A DNA stretch of 64,000 bases from an uncultured Mobiluncus sp. (GCF_902488535.1 NZ_CABTWO010000002.1:113290-177289); one strand, 5' to 3'. Shown: positions 23,989-33,424, counted from the stretch's first letter. The notes: generated by a model from the sequence alone, not told the origin. Numbers and translations: made by a program.

Positions 23989-25399
23989 CGCTTCTTCCTT
24001 GCGCGTCTCGCAGTTCTTGATCCGCGTGACGCTTCGAGTAGGCCTCCGAATGCAATTCCGTTCCAGCCGGGGCGGAAGCCGGGGAGGCTTGCTCCAGCTT
24101 GGTGCCACGAACGTTAGAAATCGCCCGCATGACGTGATACATGATGATGGCACCGAAAGAACCCATCGCGATACCCTCGAACTTTACGTCACCAATGACC
24201 AAGGTGTAGTTCGCGATAGCCATCACCATCGCCACCGCGGCCGTATTCAGGTTCACCGGGTCAGCGAAATCTACCTGGTTCTGAACCCAGATACGCACCC
24301 CCAGCATCCCAATCATGCCGTACAGAATCGTCGCGGCTCCGCCCAGAACCCCCGGCGGAATGGTGGCGATAATCTCACCGAACTTGGGCAGCAAAGACAG
24401 GGCCAAAGCCCCGATAGCAGCAACGATATAAGCCACGGTGGAATAGACCCGAGTCGCGGCCATAACGCCGATGTTTTCCGCGTAGGTGGTCGTACCGGAA
24501 CCGCCGCCGCTGCCGGCAATCATGGTGGACAAACCGTCCGCAATCAAAGCCCGCCCCGTCAGGTCGTCGAGGTTCTGACCGGTCATGGCGGACACAGACT
24601 TTACGTGTCCCACGTTTTCGGCGATGAGTACCAGCACTACCGGAAGGAACAAGCCCAGCAAGGCGGGGCTAAACGCCGGGGCGTGGAAAGTCGGCAGGCC
24701 CACCCAGTCGGCCTTGCTGATAGCTTCAAAGTTCACTTCGTGACGAATCACTGCCGTCGCATATCCGATGAGTACCCCGATGAGAATCGACAACCGCCCA
24801 ATGATGCCTTTGAACAGAACGGTAATCAGCAGGACTGACAGAATGGTCACAGTGGCCGTCACCGGAGCCTGTTTCACGTTGTTCCAAGCCGAAGGAGCTA
24901 GGTTGAAACCAATCAAAGACACGATGGCACCCGTCACGATCGGCGGCATAATCCGGTCAATCCAAGTCGCACCCGCGAAATGAACCAACACCCCGACCAA
25001 CAGCAGCAGGGCACCAGCGGAAATCACCCCGCCTTGTGCCAGAGCCATCTTGCCGGAGTCAATAGGTGCCCCGCCGCCGGAAACGTAACCGGTTACCGCA
25101 CCGATAGGAGCAATCAACGCAAAGGACGAACCCAAATACGAAGGCAGACGCCCCGAGGTGATGAGGATGAACAGGATGGTTCCCACACCCGTAAAGAACA
25201 GTGTGGTTGCGGGAGAAAACCCGGTCAGCAACGGAACCAGGAAGGTCGCGCCGAACATAGCAACAATGTGCTGAGCCCCGATGCCTATGGTTCGCGGCCA
25301 GGTCAAACGCTCGTTGGGCTGAACGACCTCACCGGTCGTGATGTGCTTGCCGTCCCCATGCAATTTCCACTTGAAATTGCCGGTTTTCGTTTCTGACAT
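23975..25399 (-). CDS. Uracil/xanthine permease, NCS2 family
   Basis: 474 residues with about 14 membrane segments. NCS2 landmarks: QHIVAMFGATFLVPLLTGF (helix 1), the substrate-site segment VLVLIAENVGHVKSVSAMTGQN with the conserved Glu, and GSGGGSGTTTYAENIGVMAATRVYS. A proton-coupled uracil uptake role fits (UraA/PyrP type). Together with upp further on it forms a uracil salvage pair, though not linked in one operon. Start at the ATG 25399, AAGGAAGGAC upstream. Confidence 0.9.
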   Translation of the reverse strand: MSETKTGNFKWKLHGDGKHITTGEVVQPNERLTWPRTIGIGAQHIVAMFGATFLVPLLTGFSPATTLFFTGVGTILFILITSGRLPSYLGSSFALIAPIGAVTGYVSGGGAPIDSGKMALAQGGVISAGALLLLVGVLVHFAGATWIDRIMPPIVTGAIVSLIGFNLAPSAWNNVKQAPVTATVTILSVLLITVLFKGIIGRLSILIGVLIGYATAVIRHEVNFEAISKADWVGLPTFHAPAFSPALLGLFLPVVLVLIAENVGHVKSVSAMTGQNLDDLTGRALIADGLSTMIAGSGGGSGTTTYAENIGVMAATRVYSTVAYIVAAIGALALSLLPKFGEIIATIPPGVLGGAATILYGMIGMLGVRIWVQNQVDFADPVNLNTAAVAMVMAIANYTLVIGDVKFEGIAMGSFGAIIMYHVMRAISNVRGTKLEQASPASAPAGTELHSEAYSKRHADQELRDAQGRSDAQD

Positions 25400-25495
25400 T
25401 TTTCGTCCTTCCTTGCAGACTCCCGGATTTTGTCCCTCTCATCCTAGTACGGCCCCGGGCGCGCAAAAAAACGCCTGTTGCGTTAGGCTAAACGG

Positions 25496-25852
25496 GTGAG
25501 CGATGCCTATGTTTCGGATTTTCCCGGCCTGGAAAAGGTCGACCCGCGAGAGGTTTTTTCCCGAACCGGATACAGGGATTCGACACAAAAAATCCCCGGT
25601 GTCGTCATCACACTGTTTGTGATTGCCCTAGCCAGTTTCCTGGTACCAGTGTTTCTTTCAATAGCCGCCGTAGTCGTGGCGGTGCTGGCTGGCGGGATGC
25701 TGCGGGTGCGTACGCTTTCCTCCGAGCATCTTCCCGGCGACGGGCTGCTGCGAGCCGCATTCGGGCTGTCATTCCTGTCGATAGCTTGGGGCTTCGTATG
25801 GTTCCTGGTTTGGATAATCACTAAAGTTACTGTGACTGTCGTCCCGTTTTAG
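25496..25852 (+). CDS. Small membrane protein, unknown
   Basis: 118 residues. A soluble N terminus of about 35 residues is followed by three hydrophobic segments (VVITLFVIALASFLV, LSIAAVVVAVLAGGML, LSFLSIAWGFVWFLVWI). GTG start without a Shine-Dalgarno; a TTAGGCT about a dozen bases upstream may be a -10, so the message could be leaderless. Divergent from the uracil permease gene. No family recognised. Confidence 0.6.
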   Translation: MSDAYVSDFPGLEKVDPREVFSRTGYRDSTQKIPGVVITLFVIALASFLVPVFLSIAAVVVAVLAGGMLRVRTLSSEHLPGDGLLRAAFGLSFLSIAWGFVWFLVWIITKVTVTVVPF

Positions 25853-25916
25853 CCGCTACGCCAGACGCGGTTCCCGGCTTCAGTTCGAGGAAAGCGCTCC
25901 GTATCAGTCGACAAAA

Positions 25917-27365
25917 TTACTCGTCGGCAGGCTCGTCAGGAATTTCAGAGGACAGCAGACGGCGAATCTGGAACTTTTGAATCCAAGTGGTCCACAGGAT
26001 ACCGCAAAGCGTGGTGACGACAAATGCAATAACAGCCAGCCAGGGTTGTCCCACCAGAGCGCGCGCCACGATAATGGCGGACAACAAACCAATGGGCATA
26101 AAAGACCCCAACCAAATCACCTTGTACCCGGTCGGATCATAGAAACGTCCCGAACCAATACGACTGGCGAAAGAGTATGTGAACAGCAGCACAATCGACA
26201 TCAACACGGTAAAGGCAATCAAGGAAAGAAACGCGTTCAAAGCGGACACGGCCGCCCCGCACACGCCGCCGAACAGGGAAATTACCCAACGAATCCATCG
26301 GGGAATCGCGACGATCCGAGCCAGCACCTGGCGGGCGTGCTCGGGATCACGAATCGACTCCATGATTAGGCTGATTTCGTACCCGGTGTAATACGACGGG
26401 TGTTCACGGGCGATGTAGGGAATCTCGTAACGGGCGTCCACCTCGGGCACTTCGCCTACAGCCAGACCTACGGCTCGCATTTGCAGGCCATCAGAATCTT
26501 CGATTTCTTTAGGGCTCAGAATCGTCGCCGCAGCCATATTTGACACGGGCTGACCCAGCAGTTCCTTGAGGGACGGACCCGCATTCGGATCGCCAGGAAG
26601 AGTGAAGCTCCCAGACTTTCCTTCGGATCTGTTTTCCCTCTGGCTGACATCGCGCTTTTTACGCCGGGATGCTCGACCGACCACGGCGGGCTGGTCAGAA
26701 CCCAAGGTCGGCATATTAAAGGGCACCCGCGCGCGGATGTCTTGCAAATCAGGATACTGTTCCTCGGTGCGCTGCACTACCAGACGAGGATCCATGGGTT
26801 GGGGTGCATACCGGGGATCAGGAGCCCCCATGGGAGGGTATCCCACGGGCGGTGGAACAGTTCCTGCCTGACTGAAATCACCCGGCTGGTTTTGAGCAGG
26901 ATATCCAGGATAGCCAGGATATTCAGAACCGCTGGGAGCTGGCCGCGAGCCACCGGAGAAAGGCGGCTGAGCCATATGGGAATTCCCGTAGCCGTAACCA
27001 GCGTATGCACTAGGATTCAGGGGCTGGCTGTTCGGGTCATAAGCCGGCATCCCCATCGGTGCCGCTGGCGGCATTCCCATCACATCGTTCATACCATCAG
27101 GTTCCCCACTGAGAGGCACCGCCCCACCGTCGTAGGGTGCCGCCGGGTCGTTGAGAGGCACCGCACCTCCCATGGGAACGTTGAGGGAAACCATATTGTC
27201 ACTACTGGCAGCGCCGCCGTAGCTCTGGGGAGGAACTGCCACAGAATCGAGCGGAACCGCACCTGACGGAGTGCCGCCCAGGGAAACCAGGTTCGGGTTG
27301 GCATTTGCAGGCTTGGGCGCAGGTCTGCCTCCCTGACCGCTACCGGGCACGTTTACGCCAGTCAT
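25917..27365 (-). CDS. Proline/glycine-rich membrane protein
   Basis: 482 residues from the ATG at 27365, which has AAGGAGG ten bases upstream; the ATG at 27389 lies before that site. Residues 1-230 are low-complexity, rich in Pro, Gly, Met, Tyr and Asn, with repeated GGAVPL motifs. The C-terminal half has a short acidic-basic domain then four hydrophobic segments (IRWVISLFGGVCGAAVSALNAF, IAFTVLMSIVLLFTYSF, VIWLGSFMPIGLLSAIIVA, LAVIAFVVTTLCGILW). Probably an envelope or division-associated protein; function unknown. Confidence 0.65.
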   Translation of the reverse strand: MTGVNVPGSGQGGRPAPKPANANPNLVSLGGTPSGAVPLDSVAVPPQSYGGAASSDNMVSLNVPMGGAVPLNDPAAPYDGGAVPLSGEPDGMNDVMGMPPAAPMGMPAYDPNSQPLNPSAYAGYGYGNSHMAQPPFSGGSRPAPSGSEYPGYPGYPAQNQPGDFSQAGTVPPPVGYPPMGAPDPRYAPQPMDPRLVVQRTEEQYPDLQDIRARVPFNMPTLGSDQPAVVGRASRRKKRDVSQRENRSEGKSGSFTLPGDPNAGPSLKELLGQPVSNMAAATILSPKEIEDSDGLQMRAVGLAVGEVPEVDARYEIPYIAREHPSYYTGYEISLIMESIRDPEHARQVLARIVAIPRWIRWVISLFGGVCGAAVSALNAFLSLIAFTVLMSIVLLFTYSFASRIGSGRFYDPTGYKVIWLGSFMPIGLLSAIIVARALVGQPWLAVIAFVVTTLCGILWTTWIQKFQIRRLLSSEIPDEPADE

Positions 27366-27692
27366 AAACCTGTAATCCTCCTTGAGCATACAAATACCTG
27401 GACACCATTGTACAAGGTTGGAACAGGTGGGGTCGCGTGATTCTGTAAAGAAGAATTAAACTCTTCCCCACTCTTTAGGTCACTACCTTCTCGGCGTGGC
27501 GAGTTGGCCCCCGCCGTCCAACATACCCGGGCAAACCTCGATTTATGCAGGCTTCGCCCGATTAGTGCCCCAGCATTCTCACCAAGATACCCAGCCACAG
27601 CCCTGTCAGCTTCTCGCGGCGAACCTTAATTTGCCGAACTGGCAATGTTTAGGTATCTTTTTATGGCGTTGTTTTTATAAACAGCCGCACAC

Positions 27693-27776
27693 GCGCGAGT
27701 GGCGGAATTGGTAGACGCGCACGGTTCAGGTCCGTGTCCCAGTGATGGGGTAGGGGTTCAACTCCCCTTTCGCGCA
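27693..27776 (+). tRNA. tRNA-Leu (anticodon CAG)
   Basis: Acceptor GCGCGAG/TTCGCGC, D-loop GGAATTGGTAGAC, anticodon arm CACGG-TTCAGGT-CCGTG giving CAG, a long class II variable arm (TCCCAGTGATGGGG) and T-arm GGGGTTCAACTCCCC. CCA not encoded. Confidence 0.95.
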
Positions 27777-27800
27777 CGCTTCCGGGATTTCCCGGTCTGG

Positions 27801-27840
27801 CCCAGCGCCGGTTTCACAGCCGGTTTTGCTGGGTTTTTTC
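27801..27840 (+). terminator. Intrinsic terminator after tRNA-Leu
   Basis: CCCAGC (27801-27806) pairs with GCTGGG (27828-27833) enclosing a CCGG/CCGG pairing, followed by TTTTTTC. Confidence 0.75.
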
Positions 27841-27901
27841 TTATTTCCCAAATGTTTATTATTCTTTCATTGTTAACATGACATCGAGGGAAAGGGATAT
27901 C

Positions 27902-28732
27902 ATGAACAAATTTTTCACTCGCGCCGCCGCATTTTTAGGCGCAGGCGCTCTGGCTATTTCTCTGACCGCTTGCGGCGGGGGCGGCACCGGTGACGCAAAC
28001 GTTTTGACCGTAGGTGCTTCTCCCACCCCGCACGCCAAGATTCTGAAGTACCTGCAGGATTCCGGCGCCGCTGAAAAGGCCGGAATCACCATTAAAGTTA
28101 AGGAATTTTCTGACTACATCACGCCCAACGAGGCTTTGAAAGCCGGGGACATCGACGCTAACTATTACCAGACCGTACCTTACCTCGAGGAGCAATCGGC
28201 GTCTCGCGGCTACAAGTTCACCGCCAGCAAGGGCATTCACCTGGAACCGGTAGGTGTCTACTCCAGCAAAATCAAGAGCCTCGACGAACTCAAAGATGGC
28301 GCCAAGATTGCCGTCATTAACGACCCGTCGAACCAGGCACGCCAGCTCAACTTGCTGGCAGCTAACAATTTGCTCCAGCTCAAAGGCATGAAAGACGTCT
28401 CGGTCGTGAACGTCAAGGCTAAGCCGGCGGCTAATCCTCACGGTTTCCAGTTCACCGAAGTTGACGGCGCTTCTGAACCGTCCCTGCTTCCTGACGTGGA
28501 CATCGCCGTTATCAACGGAAACTTCGCGCAAGGCGCGGGTCTGAAGCCCTCTGAAGCTTTGGCTGTGGAGGACCCGAAAGGTAACCCGGCCGTGAACATC
28601 CTAGTGTGGCGCGCTGACGAAAAGGACAAGCTCGACGCCATTAAGAAGCTCGATGAGCTGCTGCATTCTGACGTGACCAAGAAGTACATTGAAGACACCT
28701 GGCCCGATCAATCGGTCCTCCCGGCTTTCTGA
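27902..28732 (+). CDS. MetQ/NlpA-type substrate-binding lipoprotein
   Basis: 276 residues from the ATG at 27902 (GGGAAAGGGAT upstream). Lipobox SLTAC at about residue 24 marks a membrane-anchored binding protein. The NlpA pattern is clear: VLTVGASPTPHAKIL, DYITPNEALKAGDIDANYYQTVPYLE, VGVYSSKIKSLDELKDGAKIAVINDPSN, and VINGNFAQGAGLKP. This family delivers methionine to MetNI importers. No metN or metI is nearby, so the partner is elsewhere or the protein is an orphan. It ends at a strong bidirectional terminator. Confidence 0.9.
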   Translation: MNKFFTRAAAFLGAGALAISLTACGGGGTGDANVLTVGASPTPHAKILKYLQDSGAAEKAGITIKVKEFSDYITPNEALKAGDIDANYYQTVPYLEEQSASRGYKFTASKGIHLEPVGVYSSKIKSLDELKDGAKIAVINDPSNQARQLNLLAANNLLQLKGMKDVSVVNVKAKPAANPHGFQFTEVDGASEPSLLPDVDIAVINGNFAQGAGLKPSEALAVEDPKGNPAVNILVWRADEKDKLDAIKKLDELLHSDVTKKYIEDTWPDQSVLPAF

Positions 28733-28745
28733 TAATAGCTAGCTC

Positions 28746-28788
28746 AAAATATTGGCGGTCAAGGCAAAACCTTGACCGCCAATATTTT
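28746..28788. terminator. Bidirectional terminator between metQ-like gene and upp
   Basis: A perfect 19-bp stem (28746-28764 with 28770-28788) around loop CAAAA, with an A-run at the left end and a T-run at the right, between convergent genes. It serves both. Confidence 0.9.
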
Positions 28789-28799
28789 AAAATCTCAGT

Positions 28800-29435
28800 T
28801 CAGACCAGCCCGTAGAGACGATCTCCGGCATCGCCCAAACCGGGCACGATATAGGCATCCTCGTTCAGGTGGTCATCCACCCCAGCCACGACAACACTGA
28901 CTTCCGCCCGGTCACCCACCGCGTCAGTCACGGCCTTGATTCCCTCAGGAGCAGCTAGGATACACGTGCAGGTGACGTCTCGAGCGCCACGTTCCAGCAC
29001 GTAGTTGATGGCCGCTACCAAGGTTCCTCCCGTCGCCAGCATCGGGTCGACGATGAAGCACTGGCGCCCAGACAGGTCACTTGGTAACCGGTTAGCGTAG
29101 GTTTCAATCGCGAGGGTTTGTTCGTCGCGTTTCATCCCCAAAAATCCGACTTCCGCGGTCGGCAGCAGGCGAGTCATGCCTTCGAGCATCCCCAAACCAG
29201 CGCGCAAAATCGGAATCACGATGGGGCGCGGAGCCGCCATGACCTGGCCTTGTGTCTTCGTGATGGGGGTCTCTACGTCAATCGTCTCCACCCGAACGTT
29301 GTGGGTTGATTCGTAGGCCAACAAAGTCATCAACTCGTCCACGAGCTGGCGAAACATCGGCGACGGGGTGTTTTTGTCGCGCAACAGGGTCAATTTATGG
29401 TTAATCAGCGGATGATCCGCAACATATAAGTGCAT
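28800..29435 (-). CDS. upp: Uracil phosphoribosyltransferase
   Basis: 211 residues. Converts uracil and PRPP to UMP. Signature elements: MHLYVADHPLINHKLTLLRD at the N terminus, PRPP loop IVDPMLATGGTLVAAI, and uracil-binding GDAGDRLYG at the C terminus. Full length for the family. It is divergent from tadA and convergent with the MetQ-like gene. Confidence 0.95.
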   Translation of the reverse strand: MHLYVADHPLINHKLTLLRDKNTPSPMFRQLVDELMTLLAYESTHNVRVETIDVETPITKTQGQVMAAPRPIVIPILRAGLGMLEGMTRLLPTAEVGFLGMKRDEQTLAIETYANRLPSDLSGRQCFIVDPMLATGGTLVAAINYVLERGARDVTCTCILAAPEGIKAVTDAVGDRAEVSVVVAGVDDHLNEDAYIVPGLGDAGDRLYGLV

Positions 29436-29501
29436 GGTTTTAACTTACCGCGAAAGCACCTCGCCTCGCGTGAAGTTCACTCGGGCGGTTAGAGTTACTT
29501 T

Positions 29502-30044
29502 ATGGTTTCCTCCAGTGTTCCTTCTGTTCCCAACTTTTCTGCCGATTCCTCTAGGAATTCACCAGGCGGGGACGCGGCTTACGGTTTGTCCCCGGCAGAA
29601 GTGCGGGCGTTGGATACCGCGTTTCATCTAGCTCAGCAGGCGGGACAGAGCGGAGACGTTCCGGTCGGGGCTGTCGTGTTAACCCCGGAGGGGATAGTGG
29701 CGGGATTGGGGCTGAACCAGCGCGAGTGTCCGCCTTACGATCCCAGCGCTCACGCGGAAATTGTGGCGCTGCGGGAGGCCGCGGGCCGGCTGGAACGTTG
29801 GAATCTCAAAGATTGCACCCTGGTGGTGACGTTGGAACCTTGCACGATGTGTGCCGGAGCCATTGTGAACGCCCGCATCTCGCGGCTCATTTTCGGCGCG
29901 TGGGATCCGAAAGCCGGAGCCTGCGGGTCGGTGCGCGATGTCGTGCGTGATAGCCGGCTCAACCATCAGGTGGAAGTCAGAGGCGGGGTGGACGAACCTC
30001 GGGTAAAATCCCTGTTGAGTGGGTTCTTTGGGGAACGCAGGTAG
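29502..30044 (+). CDS. tadA: tRNA-specific adenosine deaminase
   Basis: 180 residues. Converts A34 to inosine in tRNA-Arg. Zinc-site motifs HAE (84-86) and PCTMC (113-117) are intact, with GDVPVGAVV and NARISRLIFGAWDPKAGACGSV downstream as in TadA. An N-terminal Ser/Pro-rich extension of about 28 residues precedes the domain, so a later start is possible. Confidence 0.92.
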   Translation: MVSSSVPSVPNFSADSSRNSPGGDAAYGLSPAEVRALDTAFHLAQQAGQSGDVPVGAVVLTPEGIVAGLGLNQRECPPYDPSAHAEIVALREAAGRLERWNLKDCTLVVTLEPCTMCAGAIVNARISRLIFGAWDPKAGACGSVRDVVRDSRLNHQVEVRGGVDEPRVKSLLSGFFGERR

Positions 30045-30062
30045 GCTCCGGCACGGCTCGGG

Positions 30063-31541
30063 TCAGACCGTGAGTTTCTCGACGACTTGCCGCAAGGAAT
30101 CTTCGTCCCCCACGTTGCCCGGAAAGACCACGTAAGGAATGCCCGCCCCTGGACCGTCTGGGGCGCTCCAAAGCGACACCAACCCCTCCAACATGGGACC
30201 ACGCACCCAAGCGCGGCGTATCTCCAGTCCTCTCGCCGCTACATCAGAAGACGTAATCCCCCCCTTTGCCACCACAAACTGCGGTTTCACCCTGCCGATG
30301 ACTCCCTGCACGACACGCACCACCGCCTGCGAAACCAGGCGGGCAATGCGCAGCGAATCGGCCTGGTCCTGGCCTTTTACCAGGTTGCGGGAGGTGTAAA
30401 CCACTACTGAACCGCTCTCTAAGGCCCGGCAGACTTCGCTTATGACCTGTTGTATTAGAGCGTCGTGCTGGTCTTGGCTGATAACCGCCGCCACCTCGAT
30501 TTCCACCTGTTTCAGAGGAACGCATGACTCTAATCGAGTCAGTTGCCGGGTCGTCAGTCCCACGTGGGAACCCACCACGATGAGGCCCCCCAGGACGAGG
30601 ATCCGGCCAGACGTCGAATCGGGAATCCGCGTCAAAGCAATGTCCGGAGCCTGCAGCGGCCGGGGAATGTCTTGACCTAGGCGAGCCCGCACGAAAGAGG
30701 GACCGGTGCGATAGATAAATCGTTTCCCCTGCGCTTCGGCCCGCAGAACCGCTAAAGCCAAGAGCCGCAGGTCATCCTCGCTGAGGGCATCGCAGACAAG
30801 CGGTTGGCGGTTTGCGGCGGACAAGAGCTTTCGCAACGCCTCGTCCCCCGCGTCCCGCTGGCGCAAATCCTGCAGGTCAATCCGAATGACCGCTTCAGCC
30901 CGGTATTGGCCCGCGGATTTTTCCTCGACCCACTGCGCCAAATCCGATTGTTCATACCCAAAGGTCGCGTCCTTAGCGAACTCGGACTGACCTACCGGAA
31001 TGAAACCTTCGCTCGGCGAACCCGCATAGTGAACCCCGCCGACGGTGACGCGGCCAGCCTCAGGAAACGCCGGCACGATGATGACCCCGTCAACCGTTTG
31101 ACCCCGCTTTTCTAACTCAACGCCAATCGTGTTGGGTTCCAACGGAAAATGCCCGCGCAAGGTGGAATCAGACCGGGAAATAAACGCGACTTCCCGCCCC
31201 AGTGTCGCGCCCGCACGAGTGGCGGCGGCTACGATTTCCTGGTTAATCCGCCGAGCTGAATCCGGATCCAGAGAGCGGGTATTGGTCACCACGTACACAG
31301 CTGGCGCAGCGGTGCCCAGAGCCCAGAGAAAATCCGTTTCTTCCCACTTCATCAGCACCGGTAAGTCACAAACTGATTGGCTGCCGGTAGGGTCGTCGTC
31401 GAGTACCACAAAGAAGGGGCCGGGATGGTCCGCCTGGGCTTGGCGCACCTGAGATGCGGATACGACAAGCGGCGCCGGCCATCCTTTCGTCAGCTCCTCC
31501 AGGCTCACCAAAACTGCCGGAGTATCGCTAGGTTTAGCCAT
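30063..31541 (-). CDS. Four-carbon acid sugar kinase family protein (DUF1537/OtnK-like)
   Basis: 492 residues from the ATG at 31541 (GGGAGGG upstream). The N-terminal domain begins FFVVLDDDPTGSQSVCDLPVL with NTRSLDPDSA and KRSDSTLRGHF-like ISRSDSTLRGHFPLE; the C-terminal nucleotide-binding domain has VVAKGGITSSDVAARGL and FPGNVGDEDSL. This ATP-grasp-free kinase family phosphorylates erythronate, threonate or similar acids in catabolic routes. The usual partner dehydrogenase and aldolase genes are not adjacent, so the substrate is open. A longer frame running back through the tRNA-Ser gene is spurious. Confidence 0.87.
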   Translation of the reverse strand: MAKPSDTPAVLVSLEELTKGWPAPLVVSASQVRQAQADHPGPFFVVLDDDPTGSQSVCDLPVLMKWEETDFLWALGTAAPAVYVVTNTRSLDPDSARRINQEIVAAATRAGATLGREVAFISRSDSTLRGHFPLEPNTIGVELEKRGQTVDGVIIVPAFPEAGRVTVGGVHYAGSPSEGFIPVGQSEFAKDATFGYEQSDLAQWVEEKSAGQYRAEAVIRIDLQDLRQRDAGDEALRKLLSAANRQPLVCDALSEDDLRLLALAVLRAEAQGKRFIYRTGPSFVRARLGQDIPRPLQAPDIALTRIPDSTSGRILVLGGLIVVGSHVGLTTRQLTRLESCVPLKQVEIEVAAVISQDQHDALIQQVISEVCRALESGSVVVYTSRNLVKGQDQADSLRIARLVSQAVVRVVQGVIGRVKPQFVVAKGGITSSDVAARGLEIRRAWVRGPMLEGLVSLWSAPDGPGAGIPYVVFPGNVGDEDSLRQVVEKLTV

Positions 31542-31558
31542 AAACCCTCCCAAAATTG

Positions 31559-31643
31559 CGGTAGAGGTGGGATTTGAACCCACGGTGGGTTGCCCCACAC
31601 AGCATTTCGAGTGCTGCACCTTCGGCCGCTCGGACACTCTACC
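31559..31643 (-). tRNA. tRNA-Ser (anticodon CGA)
   Basis: The minus strand has acceptor GGTAGAG/CTCTACC, anticodon arm CAGCA-CTCGAAA-TGCTG with CGA at 34-36, a class II variable arm (TGGGGCAACCCA) and T-arm GTGGGTTCAAATCCCAC. Confidence 0.95.
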
Positions 31644-31944
31644 TGGTCGCGCTTTTCAGCACGAGCCATGATTTTACCATGAAGCCGCGGAGGAAATCTC
31701 ATAGCGGCTCCACGTGTAAACAACTCGGTTGGCGCCAAAGCCCTGGCTGGTAGCCTGTCAATAGGGTTGCAAACACGGCAGTTTTCCGAGTTTTTCGCCG
31801 CACTTTTACACTCTCGGTACCCCACCGTCTCGGGATTGGGAATACGTAAAAATCGGCAGAGTGGCCGAAATATGCTCTACAATTTGGTTTTCAGGATTCC
31901 CTGGAAATTACCCATTCGGCACTCAGTCCTACGAAAGGCTCGAT
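31644..31944. other. Gap between tRNA-Ser and nucleosidase genes
   Basis: Holds the upstream region of both genes. TACAAT at 31878-31883 is a good -10 for the nucleosidase, without a clear -35. The in-frame extension from 31861 is not supported as protein. Nothing else seen. Confidence 0.4.
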
Positions 31945-32709
31945 ATGTCAGTCGACCGCGACCTGAATCTTCCCCTGCCCCCGGCCCGCACTCCGGTTCT
32001 GGCCATCATTACCGCCGCGATGGAGGACGAAGCCACGCCCTTGTGGGACCTGGCTAAAGGCGGGGGGAATCTGGTGCGTTTAGGCGCGAAAGGCACCCTG
32101 CAGCTGCTCCAGATTGAGGACGCTACGATTGCCCTGTTGACTACCGGAATCGGGCTGGTCAACGCGGCCAGTTCGCTGGCCACGGCCCTGACTTATGTTT
32201 CCCCTCGCTACATTTTTAGCTGCGGTTCGGCTGGCGGTTTGGATGTGCATTCACAAGTCCGGGACGTAGTCGCGGCGTCGTCTTGCCTGTTTTCCACCGC
32301 CGATGCCCGCGAGTTTGGTTACGCTCTGGGGCAGGTTCCGGGGATGCCCGAACGCTATTTAGCTGATGGAGACCTGTTGGGTCGTTTTCATTCCCTGCCC
32401 GAGCAGCTGGCTGGGTCGCGCACCCGCAGCGGGGAGTTTCTCTCCGCTGACCAATTCGTGGGCACCGAAACTGCCCTGCAGCTGCGGGAACGCTACCCCG
32501 AGGCAACCACAGTCGATATGGAGTCAGCGGCCCTAGCCCAGGTCGCTTACGGGGTTGAGGTTCCCTTCCTGGCGATCCGGGGGATCAGTGATTTGTGCGG
32601 ACCCGAAGCGGCGGCGGAAAACTACGCCCGTGCCGGGGACGTGGCCCGCCTGAGCTTCCTGGTGGCGCTGTGCCTGTTGGGGTTGCGCGAACCTGAGGAA
32701 ATCAAATAA
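31945..32709 (+). CDS. 5'-methylthioadenosine/S-adenosylhomocysteine nucleosidase-like protein
   Basis: 254 residues from ATG 31945 (AAAGG upstream). PNP-type nucleosidase fold: catalytic acidic residue region IITAAMEDEATPLW, substrate loop FSCGSAGGL, and TVDMESAALAQVAYG with the conserved Met-Glu and later catalytic Asp in RGISDLCG. Cleaves adenine from SAH or MTA. It is convergent with luxS, which takes the product S-ribosylhomocysteine; the pair completes detoxification of SAH and formation of the AI-2 precursor. Confidence 0.88.
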   Translation: MSVDRDLNLPLPPARTPVLAIITAAMEDEATPLWDLAKGGGNLVRLGAKGTLQLLQIEDATIALLTTGIGLVNAASSLATALTYVSPRYIFSCGSAGGLDVHSQVRDVVAASSCLFSTADAREFGYALGQVPGMPERYLADGDLLGRFHSLPEQLAGSRTRSGEFLSADQFVGTETALQLRERYPEATTVDMESAALAQVAYGVEVPFLAIRGISDLCGPEAAAENYARAGDVARLSFLVALCLLGLREPEEIK

Positions 32710-32744
32710 CGCCCGGTTTTCCGACGTAAACGAAGACTTCGGCT

Positions 32745-33212
32745 TTAGTGAGAATAGATGCGACCCCACTCTTCCTTGTGATCAAGCATCTTTTGTGCCG
32801 CAGCTTGGGCTCCGGCCAAACTGTGGCTCTGACCCCAACCGCACTGGACTTCATTTGCCGCCGGTACCTCGGTCATGTTAACTACGTCAACCAGGGTTGC
32901 TTCCAATACAGACATAAATTCCGCTGGTTGAAGGCCTAAAGTCATCGCATAAAATCCCGTTTGGCAGCCCATCGGCGAGAAATCCAGCAGTTTGTCCGTG
33001 TGGTCACGCATATGTTCCGCCATACTGTGCTCCAAGGAGTGCACCACCGGCATATCCAGATGCTCTACATTGGGCTGGCAAAACCGCACGTCGTACTTGA
33101 TGAACTCGTCCCCGCCGGGCAGAGTCTCCTGGTGTGCCACCCGCACGAACGGCGCCTTTACCTTGGTGTGATCCAGCTGAAAAGATTCCACATTAGTTTT
33201 CTCGATTTCCAT
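32745..33212 (-). CDS. luxS: S-ribosylhomocysteine lyase
   Basis: 155 residues from the ATG at 33212. Metal ligands His58 and His62 in the HSLEH motif, and a downstream Cys in VQCGWGQSHSL, are present; the substrate-handling cysteine lies in FSPMGCQTGFY. Produces homocysteine and DPD, the precursor of autoinducer-2. A frame extension to 33239 is unlikely because no ribosome site supports it. Divergent from nrdH across 367 bases. Confidence 0.95.
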   Translation of the reverse strand: MEIEKTNVESFQLDHTKVKAPFVRVAHQETLPGGDEFIKYDVRFCQPNVEHLDMPVVHSLEHSMAEHMRDHTDKLLDFSPMGCQTGFYAMTLGLQPAEFMSVLEATLVDVVNMTEVPAANEVQCGWGQSHSLAGAQAAAQKMLDHKEEWGRIYSH

Positions 33213-33291
33213 AGTTAAAATTCTATAGCTTCCCGACACGCCGGCGACACGCCGAAGTCGCCAATTTTATAAAAAATTCTTTTTACACCGC

Positions 33292-33386
33292 TTGTGGATA
33301 ACTACACCCGTGTAACTTATCCTTACTACGTGGGCTAACGTAGCTATGCACAAGTTCGTCCACAGCAGGAATCGGACTTGTCCACA
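33292..33386. promoter_or_regulatory. Cluster of DnaA-box-like sites upstream of nrdH
   Basis: TTATCCACAA on the minus strand at 33292-33301 is a perfect DnaA box (TTATNCACA). Relaxed versions TTCGTCCACA (33355-33364) and TTGTCCACA (33378-33386) follow on the plus strand. The first is embedded in an inverted repeat (GGATAA at 33296-33301, TTATCC at 33317-33322). DnaA control of ribonucleotide reductase is known in E. coli; here it is inference. Confidence 0.5.
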
Positions 33387-33408
33387 GGCAGCAGGGAGAG
33401 AAAACCGA

Positions 33409-33424
33409 CCACTACATATAGTGG
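33409..33424. promoter_or_regulatory. nrdR box: NrdR-box-like palindrome
   Basis: CCACTACATATAGTGG has 6-bp arms and resembles the NrdR consensus ACACTATATATAGTGT. A degenerate half-site (GTGTAGTGT, about 33448-33456) lies three helical turns away, the usual spacing of paired NrdR boxes. Located 156 bases before nrdH. Confidence 0.6.

Noticed and set aside
31542..31637. N-terminal extension of the four-carbon acid sugar kinase
   Set aside because: It is translation through the tRNA-Ser gene; the real ATG at 31541 has a good ribosome site.
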